Assembly (NCBI GenBank): GCA_018242585.1
Contig: JAFEBQ010000026.1
Span: 119,618 to 183,617, forward strand
From: Planctomycetota bacterium
GTDB lineage: Bacteria; Planctomycetota; Planctomycetia; Pirellulales; PNKZ01
Reading direction: 5' to 3'
DNA: 64,000 bases
The notes below the pieces were generated by a model. The model did no database searches. It had not been told where the DNA came from and was given only the letters and a program-made list of their open reading frames with translations. Every line of letters starts with the position of its first letter. The stretch's first letter is position 1. The position numbers were made by a program, and so were the translations under genes. Of this stretch, positions 8,175-17,076 are shown one piece after another.

Positions 8175-9003
8175 TTTACGCGGCGCGCGGCCCATGGGCC
8201 GACGCCGAGGTTTGACGCTGGTCGAGTTGATGATTGCCGTCGCGATCATGACGATCATCGCCGGCACCATTTCGGCCGTGTCGATGGCCATGCAGCAAGC
8301 GTCGAACTACACCTATGACCGCGGCACGGCCTTGCAGCACGGGCGCGTTGCGCTCGAGCGAATCAACCAGCAAATCGCCGGCGCATATACCGCGCCCGGT
8401 CACCCAGGCGTGGCGGTTTATGTCGAGACGCTGGGCACCTACCGCTATCCCGATACACTGTTGGTCTGGCGGCCGGCCGGCACGCCGGCCAACGTGAACG
8501 GCCCCCCGTTGATCAGCGAGGTTTACTTCTATTGCTTCGATCCCACCACGCCGGGCACGTTGATCGAGCTGACCGCGCCGAGCGACAACCGGACGATTCC
8601 GCTCGACGCCACGTTGCAGACGAGCACGTGGAAGACGGCGCTCGACGGCCTCAAGATGGCCTCGACCAGCAAGAAGACCACGCTGACCACGCTGCTGCGC
8701 ACGGCGACCGTGACGGGCAGCGCGCCGAGTTCGATGTCCAAGACGCGCGGCGTCGTCCGCTTTGAACTGACCGTGACGCCGTCGCTGGCGAATATCACTT
8801 CCTACCAAGGGGGCAGCATCACCTGGGCAAACTTGCCTTGGCCGCAGGGGTTGTACTCGTCGCTGTTCGGCATGCGGCAAGTCTGGCTGCGGAGCGAATT
8901 GCAATTGATGCCAGCCAGCAAAACGGGCCAGCAAGACACCAGCGGCCAATTGCCGATTCCAGTGTTCGGTTCCCAGGCCATTTACTCCTTGTTGACCCCA
9001 TGA
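8158..9003 (+). CDS. Prepilin-type pseudopilin, GspJ-like
   Basis: 281 residues. After a short Arg-rich leader comes RRRG|LTLVELMIAVAIMTIIAG, a prepilin peptidase site with Leu at +1 and Glu at +5. The large globular domain and place between GspI- and GspK-like genes suggest GspJ. Two starts are possible: ATG 8158 (overlapping the previous gene) or ATG 8194 (leader MGRRRG, 6 residues, typical for this class). Its stop overlaps the next start as ATGA at 9000-9003, showing translational coupling. Confidence 0.8.
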   Translation: MCLRRNLRGARPMGRRRGLTLVELMIAVAIMTIIAGTISAVSMAMQQASNYTYDRGTALQHGRVALERINQQIAGAYTAPGHPGVAVYVETLGTYRYPDTLLVWRPAGTPANVNGPPLISEVYFYCFDPTTPGTLIELTAPSDNRTIPLDATLQTSTWKTALDGLKMASTSKKTTLTTLLRTATVTGSAPSSMSKTRGVVRFELTVTPSLANITSYQGGSITWANLPWPQGLYSSLFGMRQVWLRSELQLMPASKTGQQDTSGQLPIPVFGSQAIYSLLTP

Positions 9004-10523
9004 ACGAGTTGAAGTTGGAAAACCTGACGACTACCGATGCGCTTCTCGAAGGGCCAGGTCGCCGACCGACCGGCCCGCGCGGCGGCTTTGCCACGATCAT
9101 GGTCTTGTCGATGCTGGCCGTGGTGTTGACGGTTTCGTTTATCGCCCTGCGTTCCCAGACGACGCTGGTTTCGGTACAAGGCAACGCCAACCTCGATAAT
9201 CTCTCGTCTCAGGCGGCATTGGCTGGATTCTCGATGGCGCTGCGCAAGATGAGCCAGACCGACTGGGGGGGCATGGACAGCAGCGTGAGTGGCACGCTGG
9301 CCACCAGCCAGTCGTTCGTCGCCCGGTACGCGACCGGCGATCCTACCCTGACGACGTCGAGCGCCAACTACAGCGACTATCCATATCGCGTGACGATCAC
9401 GTCGGTGGGGACCGCGACCGATCCTGCGCGGCCCACCATTTCGGCCAAGCACACCGTGACCGCGGTGGTGCGGTTGATGCCCCGGCAAGTGCCAACCGAT
9501 CCGACGGCCCTGACCACGGCGCTCAACTACACCGTCTACCAGACCGGGACCAGTACGTTCGAGCTGCAATTGCCGTGTCAAATCTCCGGCGATCTACGCA
9601 TCCAGGGGAACGTCCGCTTCTGCGACAGCTACCCGCCAAGCAACAGCGGCAATAGCCAGTATTTCTCCGACCTGAATGCGATGCGCTCGAACGGCTATGC
9701 CGACATGCGGCCGTTGACCGGCACGCTGTTCGTGCCCAGCAACCGCATCAATTCACCCACGGCGACCCTGATCACGTCGACGATGGGGGGATCGATTTCA
9801 TACACCAGCTCGTCGTCAACGTCGAACTGGAGCTACCCGGGCACGATTGCCGCCTATCAGCTTTACCCTGGGGGACTGTACTACCAGGTTCCGGCATTGT
9901 CATCGACGCTGGCCAATACGACCCTGGCACCCGATCCCAAGACCAATCCCCTGGGGCTGTTTCAGCGTAGCGGCACGTTGACCATCAGCAGCAACGTCAA
10001 CGTCACCGGGATGATCATTGCCTCGGGTGATGTCAACATCACCGGTCAGAACGTGACGTTGCAAGCGGCCTCGCTGCCGGCGCTCAGTGGCACGACCACA
10101 CCCATTCAGTTGCCAGTGATGGTCAGTAACGGCAATTTGTACGTGGCGTCGCAAGCCAGCGCCACGGTGCGCGGCTTGATCGCGCTGTGGAGCAACTTTG
10201 ACATCCAGCAGGGGAAATCATCAACCAAGTTCGACTTTCAAGGTCGGATGATCGTTGGTGGCGTGCAGGTCGAGGAACGAACCGATTGGCAACTCGGCAA
10301 CACCTGGTGGAACTGGCTTTGGAACTGGTACAACGCCAGCAATGTCACCTATTATCCGATTTACTTGTCAGCCTTCGGCATGCAGCCGCAGCCGATTCTG
10401 ACGATCCAGCCCGAGCAAAGTTCGGTAAACTATCAATGGAAAGACCAGTCGAACACGGTCTACGTCGCTTCGAGCTCCGACCCGGGGCTGCGGTGGACCG
10501 TGTTGAGCTGGACGATGAACTAG
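9000..10523 (+). CDS. GspK/PilX-like pseudopilus tip protein with beta-solenoid-like region
   Basis: 507 residues. The leader ends in RGG|FATIMVLSMLAVVLTVSFIAL: a prepilin-like signal without Glu at +5, which is the hallmark of GspK, the tip subunit. It is much longer than the usual GspK of about 300-330 residues. Roughly residues 300-420 are rich in short beta repeats (TLTISSNVNVTGMIIASGDVNITG, in parts TISSNVNVTG and ASGDVNITG), resembling the polymer-forming or beta-helical domain of PilX/DUF7305-like proteins. The C-terminus is Trp-rich (WWNWLWNWYN). Start ATG 9000 overlaps the GspJ-like stop. Confidence 0.7.
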   Translation: MNELKLENLTTTDALLEGPGRRPTGPRGGFATIMVLSMLAVVLTVSFIALRSQTTLVSVQGNANLDNLSSQAALAGFSMALRKMSQTDWGGMDSSVSGTLATSQSFVARYATGDPTLTTSSANYSDYPYRVTITSVGTATDPARPTISAKHTVTAVVRLMPRQVPTDPTALTTALNYTVYQTGTSTFELQLPCQISGDLRIQGNVRFCDSYPPSNSGNSQYFSDLNAMRSNGYADMRPLTGTLFVPSNRINSPTATLITSTMGGSISYTSSSSTSNWSYPGTIAAYQLYPGGLYYQVPALSSTLANTTLAPDPKTNPLGLFQRSGTLTISSNVNVTGMIIASGDVNITGQNVTLQAASLPALSGTTTPIQLPVMVSNGNLYVASQASATVRGLIALWSNFDIQQGKSSTKFDFQGRMIVGGVQVEERTDWQLGNTWWNWLWNWYNASNVTYYPIYLSAFGMQPQPILTIQPEQSSVNYQWKDQSNTVYVASSSDPGLRWTVLSWTMN

Positions 10524-10552
10524 CCGCCTCACCAGGGCAGAAGGAGTCTGAA

Positions 10553-10795
10553 ATGAGCCAAAACCGCACGTTTCGCCGGGGAAACTGGCTCCCCCTAGGA
10601 TTGGTTTTCTGTGTGCTAGGGTTTTATGGCGTACTTTCGGCACAAGCGCCGCAAGTGAACCCTCCGTTCGCCAGCGCCATCGATCAGAACAACGAAATCA
10701 TTTCGCAGCTCAAGGAAGTCAACCGTCAACTGCGCGAGCAGAATGCGCTGCTCCGCTCCGGACTACCTGTCACCATCGTCGAAAAGAAGAAGTAA
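10553..10795 (+). CDS. Small signal-peptide or membrane-anchored coiled-coil protein
   Basis: 80 residues. A basic N-terminus and hydrophobic segment (about 12-31, ending SAQA) form a signal peptide or anchor. Next comes a Leu/Ile heptad helix (IISQLKEVNRQLREQNALLRSG, here in two parts: IISQLKEVNRQ and LREQNALLRSG) and a Lys-rich tail. Start ATG 10553 has AAGGAG 6 bases upstream; a longer open frame from 10286 is only the shadow of the preceding gene. It is embedded between pseudopilin genes, which suggests an assembly or oligomerisation role, but I do not recognise a family. Confidence 0.7.
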   Translation: MSQNRTFRRGNWLPLGLVFCVLGFYGVLSAQAPQVNPPFASAIDQNNEIISQLKEVNRQLREQNALLRSGLPVTIVEKKK

Positions 10796-10798
10796 GTC

Positions 10799-11392
10799 AT
10801 GTTCAAGCGTCGCACGATTCCCGCGGGACTCACCTTGGTGGAAGTCGCCATGACGCTATTGATTTGCGCCATTCTGGCCGGCGTATTGATTGTCAGCGGC
10901 ACGCCGCAATTGGCCACCCAATTGCAGTCGGCGTGCCAGTTGGTGGCCGCCGACATGGCCCGGGCGCGGAGCCTGGCCGTGACCAATAACGACACCTATC
11001 GCTATACGTTCGACACGACCAACAACCTGTATTACCTCGAATACTCCGGCGCCAATAACACGCTGGCGACGCTCCCTTCGACGGCGTTTTACACCGGCCA
11101 GGACACGGCGACGCGGCAATATACGTTGCTGGGCAATCTGCCCGACACCAGCGCCAACGTCACCTTGTACGCAGTGGGAAGCAACGGCTCGACGCCGGCT
11201 CCTCGCACGCAAGTCGAGTTCGCCGCTTATGGCCAGACGACGCAAGTCGACGAGACGGTCATTTGGCTGACCACGGGCTCGGGCGCCGCGCAACTTTACC
11301 AATTTGTCCGCGTGAACCCGATCACCGGGCTGGCCACGGTCGAGGCTTTGCAAGCCACGGCTCCGTCGTCAGCCATTGTCAGTGGCAGCTGA
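10799..11392 (+). CDS. Prepilin-type pseudopilin, GspH/FimT-like
   Basis: 197 residues. Leader MFKRRTIPAG, then the site G|LTLVEVAMTLLICAILAG with Glu at +5. The helix continues into QLQSACQLVAADMARARSLAVTNN, where the DMARARSLAV segment is the typical GspH/FimT signature after the transmembrane helix. The C-terminal beta domain has FDTTNNLYYLEYSG. It starts 3 bases after the preceding stop, inside the operon. Likely a minor pseudopilin. Confidence 0.85.
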   Translation: MFKRRTIPAGLTLVEVAMTLLICAILAGVLIVSGTPQLATQLQSACQLVAADMARARSLAVTNNDTYRYTFDTTNNLYYLEYSGANNTLATLPSTAFYTGQDTATRQYTLLGNLPDTSANVTLYAVGSNGSTPAPRTQVEFAAYGQTTQVDETVIWLTTGSGAAQLYQFVRVNPITGLATVEALQATAPSSAIVSGS

Positions 11393-11445
11393 ACACTGTT
11401 CTGGCAGCCTGCCGCCAGTTGTTTTTCCGAAAAAGTTGAACGGTC

Positions 11446-12495
11446 ATGATTCGATTACTCACCAAGCGCCAATGCGGTTCGATCGGCATCGATCTGGGCA
11501 CGCGCGCGCTCAAGCTGGTGCAATTGGATCATGACCGCGCTCAGATCGTCGACGCGGTTCGCTGGGATTTGCCATTCGATGCCCAGGGAGACGCGCGCGG
11601 CCAACTGGTCCGCGCCTTGCAACAAGCTCGCGAAGGGCGCAAATTCCGCGGCCGCGACGCGGTGATCTGCCTGGGAGCCAGCGAGTTGTTCGTGCAAAAT
11701 GTCCGCGTGGCCAAGCCGGCGGCTGGCGGCGACATCGAACCCTCGGTCCATCAGGAGATGAGCGCGCGGTTGCCGTTTCCGGCCCAGGAAACCGAACTGC
11801 GATTCATCGAAGCCGCCGACGTGCGACAAGGCGACGCGGTTCGTCGCGAGGTGATTGTTACCGCTTGCCATCGACCGATCCTGGACGAGCGTCTGCAACT
11901 GATCGAGGACGCTGGTTTCCGCCCGCGCGCGGTCGAGTTGGAAGCCAGCGCCTTGCTGCGCTGTTACGAATTGCAATATCGCCGCGACAACGATCGCGAC
12001 CAGCGGGTGATGTACGTCCACGTCGGCAATTCAAGCACGACGGTAATGATCGCCCGGAACGATGAAGTCTCGTTCTTGAAATATATCGATATCGGCGGTC
12101 GGCACTTCGACGAGGCGCTGGCCCGCGGCTTGAAGATGACCGTGGCCGACGCCTGGGGCCTGCGACGTCACAATGGCGACCGGCGCGTCGATCAGCAGGA
12201 TCCTGAAGTCGCGCGGAGCGTGAACGAAGCGGTTCGCCCCGTGCTGGAGCGCTTATTGGGTGAAGTCGCCCTGTGCATACGCTATCACAACGTCACCTTT
12301 CGCGGCCAGGCGCTGCAGCGCGTGGTGCTGGCGGGCGGCGAAGCGACCTCGGTGCTGGCCGAGCGGATGTCGACGGCGCTGAATGCCAAGTGTGAATTGG
12401 GAAACCCGCTGCGCAGTTTCGAGTCGACCCCGCTCGCCGGGCGTAACACGCAATGGGATGTGGCCATCGGCCTGGCGCTGAGGCCAACCGAATAG
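11446..12495 (+). CDS. pilM: Type IV pilus assembly protein PilM-like ATPase
   Basis: 349 residues with an actin/FtsA-like fold. GSIGIDLGTRALKLVQL (about 11-27) is the phosphate-1 loop; later VMYVHVGNSSTTVMIARN and VVLAGGEATS match phosphate-2 and adenosine motifs. PilM sits on the cytoplasmic face of the inner membrane and couples the PilN/PilO/PilP alignment complex to the ATPase. The next three genes have the right lengths and topology for PilN, PilO and PilP, in the canonical order. Confidence 0.85.
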   Translation: MIRLLTKRQCGSIGIDLGTRALKLVQLDHDRAQIVDAVRWDLPFDAQGDARGQLVRALQQAREGRKFRGRDAVICLGASELFVQNVRVAKPAAGGDIEPSVHQEMSARLPFPAQETELRFIEAADVRQGDAVRREVIVTACHRPILDERLQLIEDAGFRPRAVELEASALLRCYELQYRRDNDRDQRVMYVHVGNSSTTVMIARNDEVSFLKYIDIGGRHFDEALARGLKMTVADAWGLRRHNGDRRVDQQDPEVARSVNEAVRPVLERLLGEVALCIRYHNVTFRGQALQRVVLAGGEATSVLAERMSTALNAKCELGNPLRSFESTPLAGRNTQWDVAIGLALRPTE

Positions 12496-12516
12496 CGGCG
12501 CGCGTTCCAGCGAATC

Positions 12517-13260
12517 ATGAGCACGAACATCAAACAAATCGATTTCCTGCCCGACCGCTACCGGCAGGTTGACGTGCAACGCCACTCGAAGTGGTGGCGG
12601 ATGCTCGTGCTCGTTCTGTTTGGCGGCGCGATTTGCGCCACCCAGGTTGGGCAGATGTGCCAGCGACGCCAGGTGCAGGCTCAACTCGACGACGCCACGC
12701 TCCATTACCAAGCCGCCCAATTGGAAAGCCAGAAGCTCGCCAATATCCGCCAGACGCTGGTACCCCTGCGTGCGAAGGCGGAACTGCTTACGTACCTGCG
12801 CCACCCCTGGCCCCGCTCGCAGTTGCTGGCCTCGATCGCCGCGCCGTTGCCCAATGATGTGCTGCTGGAACGCGTGCGCTTTCAGCGCGAGCAGATTCGC
12901 ACGGAACCCACGGTGGCCGCGCCACCACCCCAGCCAGGCGTCGCGGCGGCTGACATGCGCACCCCCGTCGAACGCGACCTGGAAAAAGTTCGTGATGAAG
13001 CCGACCAGTCGCGCATCGTGATCTACCTGGAAGGGACGACGCGCGACGACGCCTCGCTGCACAACTACTTGAGCCTGCTGACACGCGAACCATTGCTGGC
13101 CGAAAACGAATTGGCTTCGCTGGAACGGGACCAGGCGCATTTACGCTTTACCGTCCGAGTTCTAGTTCGCCCGGGTTACGGCCAACGGCGCGGGCCCGCC
13201 GGTCCGCGACCAGCCGAGTCGACAGTCGGCGCGTTAAGTCCCCTGACGCCCAATCCCTAA
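12517..13260 (+). CDS. PilN-like inner-membrane assembly protein
   Basis: 247 residues. It opens with the PilN hallmark IDFLPDRYR, the segment that contacts PilM. One transmembrane helix follows (about 29-46), then a periplasmic coiled-coil (RQVQAQLDDATLHYQAAQLE) and an alpha/beta domain. The Pro-rich C-terminal tail is not conserved in the family. Position after pilM and before a PilO-like gene supports the call. Confidence 0.75.
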   Translation: MSTNIKQIDFLPDRYRQVDVQRHSKWWRMLVLVLFGGAICATQVGQMCQRRQVQAQLDDATLHYQAAQLESQKLANIRQTLVPLRAKAELLTYLRHPWPRSQLLASIAAPLPNDVLLERVRFQREQIRTEPTVAAPPPQPGVAAADMRTPVERDLEKVRDEADQSRIVIYLEGTTRDDASLHNYLSLLTREPLLAENELASLERDQAHLRFTVRVLVRPGYGQRRGPAGPRPAESTVGALSPLTPNP

Positions 13261-13278
13261 CCGCATGCCGCCACGATC

Positions 13279-13827
13279 ATGTTCGATCGCCTGAAGAACA
13301 AAACCTGGCTGGTCACGATGCCCATCGCACTGGGGACGGTCGCTTACGTTTGGCTGCTCTTCCTGCCGGCTCAGCGCGAGGTGGCCGCCATGGGTACCGA
13401 CATCCAGAACAAACTGGCCTTCGCCATGACCGCCGACAAGCTGCGCGCCGAAATTCGCAGCGCCCAGGCCGAGCAAGCCGAAATCGAAACCTACGTCGCC
13501 GATTGGCAAGGTCCGTCAAGCAGCAGTGCCGACCTGGCCCAGGTGTTCTCACGCCTGGCCGACGCCATGCGCGACGCTGGCGTCGAGGCGACCCGCTTTA
13601 CGCCTGACAGCCGAACTTCGCTGGCCCAGATGCAGCGCGTTTCGGTACGCATTGGTTGCCGGGGGAGCTATTCGCAATTGCTGCAGTTGCTAGCGGCCTG
13701 GGAGCGGTTGCCGGCGCGAATCTGGGTCGAGGATCTGAATATCCATCATGGCAGCGATGCCACCGCGAAGTTGGAATGCGAGGCAAACCTGGCAATCTTT
13801 GCCGTAAATTCCGATCAGACTGAATAG
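13279..13827 (+). CDS. PilO-like inner-membrane assembly protein
   Basis: 182 residues. Short cytoplasmic N-terminus, one transmembrane helix (about 12-30), a coiled coil (about 35-75), then a ferredoxin-like domain with VSVRIGCRGSYSQLLQLLAAWERLPARIWVEDL, whose RGSYSQLLQLLAAWE pattern is the PilO/GspM signature. It probably pairs with the PilN-like protein in the periplasmic alignment complex. Confidence 0.75.
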   Translation: MFDRLKNKTWLVTMPIALGTVAYVWLLFLPAQREVAAMGTDIQNKLAFAMTADKLRAEIRSAQAEQAEIETYVADWQGPSSSSADLAQVFSRLADAMRDAGVEATRFTPDSRTSLAQMQRVSVRIGCRGSYSQLLQLLAAWERLPARIWVEDLNIHHGSDATAKLECEANLAIFAVNSDQTE

Positions 13828-13897
13828 GGAAACTTTTCTGGCCGATAACAGAAGAGCCCGCGTGGTATAGCGCCGCTGTGCTGCCGGGCCGTGTGAG

Positions 13898-14572
13898 ATG
13901 ACCGTGTCACTATCACGTTACGCCAACCAATTACAACGCGAGTTGAAGGCCAACCAGAAGAAGGCGGCCATGCTCGGACTGCTCGGCCTGGTGGCTGTGT
14001 GGTTCTGGCTGCCGTTGCTGATGCCGAAGAGCACTGCCGCTGCGGCACCCGCGCCGTCGCCAGTAGCCGCGGGGACTGCTCCGGCGCCGGCTTCGCCAAT
14101 CAATCACGACAACAAGGCGCCAACTTGGCGCTGGCAAGACCTGGACCAGTGGATGACCGCCGATTTGGAAACCAAGCCGTTCGTGTGGACCGAGGATCAA
14201 GGGCGCAACCCGTTCGCCCTGGTCAAGCTGCCACCGAGTGAAACAGAAATTGCCGAGGCCCAGGCTAAAGCCGCCCAACAGGAACAGGCGGTTCAACAGA
14301 GCCGGTCGGTATGCACGCCACAAGAGTCAGGCCTGGAACTGAGCAGCACCATGATCGCGCGAGTGCGCAAGGCAACGATCAATGGCAAGACCTACCAGCT
14401 TGGCGACGAGGTGCCGGTCAGCCGGGCGATTGTCTTCACGCTCGTCGGCGTCGAAGTGGGGCATGTGGTTCTCGCCCGTGAAGGTAGTGAGTTTCCCTTG
14501 AAGATTCGCCGCAACACAATGACCAGCAACCAACCGACCGGCAAGCAGACCGCGGCGGCCCTAACGCCTTAA
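13898..14572 (+). CDS. PilP/GspC-like periplasmic linker protein
   Basis: 224 residues. One N-terminal transmembrane helix (about 22-42), an Ala/Pro-rich linker (to about 70), a mid-region including the segment WTEDQGRNPFALVKLPP, and a C-terminal beta domain with LSSTMIARVRKATINGKTYQLGDEVP. That last motif matches the homology-region/PilP-type fold that contacts the N0 domain of secretins. It lies immediately upstream of the secretin gene. PilP proper is normally a lipoprotein; here the anchor is a helix, closer to GspC or GspB. Confidence 0.65.
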   Translation: MTVSLSRYANQLQRELKANQKKAAMLGLLGLVAVWFWLPLLMPKSTAAAAPAPSPVAAGTAPAPASPINHDNKAPTWRWQDLDQWMTADLETKPFVWTEDQGRNPFALVKLPPSETEIAEAQAKAAQQEQAVQQSRSVCTPQESGLELSSTMIARVRKATINGKTYQLGDEVPVSRAIVFTLVGVEVGHVVLAREGSEFPLKIRRNTMTSNQPTGKQTAAALTP

Positions 14573-14607
14573 CACCGCGGGGCGAACGCCCCCCTATTGC
14601 GTCACGG

Positions 14608-17076
14608 ATGACGATGAACCGATCGTTGAAAGCATGGCTGTTGATGGGCTGTGGCGCGCTGGGCGTGACCACCGCCGTCATGCTCGCTCTGTTCACGACT
14701 CCGCGGTCGGCGACCGTCGCGAGCGTGGCTCCGTCGATTGTTGTCAAAGCTCGCGTCGAGCCCGTGCCGCAACTCAGCCAGCCCGACGGCCCTCGCGCGG
14801 TCGAAATGTTGCCGCCAGCCACCACGTCTCATCCCAGCGAGCCTCCCGCGCCGCCGGTGTTCAGCTATGGCTATCCCCAGGCGATGCGCACCGAGCCGCG
14901 AATTGCCGGGCCCACGACGCTGCGCGTGGCGGCCTTGCCGCCGACGATGGCCACTTCGAACCCGATCAGCCCCGACCAGGCGGCCGCGATCCTGAGCCAG
15001 TATCCACCCGAGAAGCAGCAAGCGCTGCAGCAGGCGCTCACTACGATTCAATCGAATCCCGAGATGATGCAGCAGGTCTTGAATGGGCAAATGCCGGCCG
15101 GCTTCCCTCCCGAAGTGAAGCAGATGCTCACGCAAAGCGCGCAGGCGGCCGCGACGCAAAACCAGGCGGGAGCGGCGCCCGGCGGACCAGCCATTGCCCC
15201 GCCGGTAAATGCGGCCCCCACTCCAGCGCGGGGCGCGGACGATCCGAATGTCGTGGGACCAGCAGCGCAACCGAAGGCTGAACTCCCGGCCCCGGCCGAG
15301 CCGGCCGGCAAGTCGGAATTCGTAATGAAGAAGGACGCCGACGGCGTGCAGAAGATCACGCTGAACATGCAGTCGGCCGACCTGCGCGATGTGCTCGACT
15401 TGCTCAGTGAGCAGGCCGGCTTGAACATCCTGGCTAGCGCCAACGTCGAGGGACGCGTTACCGCGGTCCTCAACAACGTGGAAGTCGACGATGCCCTGGA
15501 CGCCATTCTGAAGAGCACGGGCTTTGTCAGCCGGCGCGAAGGGGCCTTCCTATACGTGGGTACGCCGAAGGATTTCGCCGACTTGCGAGTCGCGCTCGAC
15601 AAGATCGGCACGCGCGTCTATCGGCCCAATTACGTGCCCGCCAAGGAATTGATGGCGTTGCTGACGCCGCTGTTGACGCCGTCGGTCGGCAAGCTGAGCG
15701 TAACCACGCCGGCCCAAATTGGCATTGCCGTGAACAGTAACGACGCCGGCGGCGACGGCCCGGCGCACGGCGAGGCGGTGCTGGTCCAGGACTACGAAGC
15801 CGTCCTTTGCCAGATCGACGAAGTCGTGCGTGAACTCGATCGGCGGCCGATGCAAGTGGCGATCGAGGCGATGGTCCTCAGCGTCACGCTCAATGACCAA
15901 AACCAATTCGGCGTCAATTGGCAATTCCTCCGCGATCAACAGAACGTCCGCTTTGGCATCGGCCAGCCGCGCGTCAATCCGCTGAACGGCACGGGTGTGC
16001 CCGACGGCACCACCGGCGGCACCGTGGGGCAGTTCAATTTCACCCAAGGAGGGCTGTCATTCGCCTTTCTGGATGATTCGCTCGGCGTGTTCATCACGGC
16101 CTTGGAAACGATCGGCGACATCAACGTCATCGCCCAGCCGCGGCTGTTGTGCCTGAACAAGCAGCGCGCCGAGATTCTGATTGGCTCGCAGATTCCGTAC
16201 ACGACCTCGACCGTTACTCAAACCTTCACGACGCAGACGGTCCAGTTTCTGGACATTGGCACGCAACTGCGCTTGCGGCCGTTCATTTCGGCCGATGGGT
16301 CGATTCGCATGGAGGTTCACCCCGAAATCTCCAGCGCCGGTCAAAGCGTGAACAACGTGCCATCCAAGAACGTCACGCAAGTCACCACCAACATCATGTG
16401 CTACGACGGTTGCACGGTGATCATCGGCGGCTTGCTGGAAGAAGACTTGCAGAGCAATACGACGCAAGTGCCGTTCATCGGCAGCCTGCCGTACGTCGGA
16501 CAGTTGTTCCGCACCAAGACCGACTCGATCGTGCGCCGCGAAATCCTGGTGCTGGTCACCCCGCGGATTGTCTACTCGCCGGATTACGACGCGGAAAGCG
16601 TCGAAGATCGACAAGACTTTGAACGCCGACAGACCGTGGCCCGCGACGGCCAGACCCTGCTGAGCCGGTCGCACTCGGCTCGTCGGTTCATTCGCCGCTC
16701 GCGCGAAGCGATCGAACGAGGGGATCTGATTACTGCCCGTCGTTATGCCGACATGGCCGTCAAGTTCGATCCCAGCAACCGCGAGGCGATGGATTTACGA
16801 ACCGAGCTGATGGGGACGCCGACGTTGCGCCGGCCCGAACCGCTGGACCGCAAGGTCGATCGCACGTTGCGAAACACGATGCCAAACACGCCGCCGGCGC
16901 CTCCGGCCAACGACACGACTGCAAAACTGCTCGACGGCGAAAACGTCTCGCCCTGGCTGCTCGATGAATTGCAGGGACGACCGGGCACTGGTCGGGCCAT
17001 GCACCCGAAGGATCCGGGCATCTCCGGCGAGATCCGCTCCATCAAGGTTCCGGAAGCGGTGAGCGATGGGAAATAG
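14608..17076 (+). CDS. Secretin, GspD/PilQ family
   Basis: 822 residues; the outer-membrane channel of the apparatus. An N-terminal hydrophobic segment (about 8-32) is followed by a long Pro/Ala/Gln-rich stretch (to about 240). Then an STN/N0-type domain (ITLNMQSADLRDVLDLLSEQAGLNI, seen as SADLRDVLDLL, at about 250-275), N1-type domains, and the secretin core (about 490-660) with QPRLLCLNKQRAEILIG, RPFISADGSIRMEVHPE, and the end motifs IIGGLLEEDLQSNTTQVPFIG and LVLVTPRIV. Beyond the core is a helical, TPR-like extension (RRFIRRSREAIERGDLITAR). The last 11 bases overlap the next gene. Confidence 0.9.
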   Translation: MTMNRSLKAWLLMGCGALGVTTAVMLALFTTPRSATVASVAPSIVVKARVEPVPQLSQPDGPRAVEMLPPATTSHPSEPPAPPVFSYGYPQAMRTEPRIAGPTTLRVAALPPTMATSNPISPDQAAAILSQYPPEKQQALQQALTTIQSNPEMMQQVLNGQMPAGFPPEVKQMLTQSAQAAATQNQAGAAPGGPAIAPPVNAAPTPARGADDPNVVGPAAQPKAELPAPAEPAGKSEFVMKKDADGVQKITLNMQSADLRDVLDLLSEQAGLNILASANVEGRVTAVLNNVEVDDALDAILKSTGFVSRREGAFLYVGTPKDFADLRVALDKIGTRVYRPNYVPAKELMALLTPLLTPSVGKLSVTTPAQIGIAVNSNDAGGDGPAHGEAVLVQDYEAVLCQIDEVVRELDRRPMQVAIEAMVLSVTLNDQNQFGVNWQFLRDQQNVRFGIGQPRVNPLNGTGVPDGTTGGTVGQFNFTQGGLSFAFLDDSLGVFITALETIGDINVIAQPRLLCLNKQRAEILIGSQIPYTTSTVTQTFTTQTVQFLDIGTQLRLRPFISADGSIRMEVHPEISSAGQSVNNVPSKNVTQVTTNIMCYDGCTVIIGGLLEEDLQSNTTQVPFIGSLPYVGQLFRTKTDSIVRREILVLVTPRIVYSPDYDAESVEDRQDFERRQTVARDGQTLLSRSHSARRFIRRSREAIERGDLITARRYADMAVKFDPSNREAMDLRTELMGTPTLRRPEPLDRKVDRTLRNTMPNTPPAPPANDTTAKLLDGENVSPWLLDELQGRPGTGRAMHPKDPGISGEIRSIKVPEAVSDGK

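Noticed and set aside
10286..10552. N-terminal extension of the 80-residue coiled-coil gene
   Set aside because: The extra 89 residues come from a shifted frame inside the GspK-like gene. The real start at 10553 has AAGGAG.
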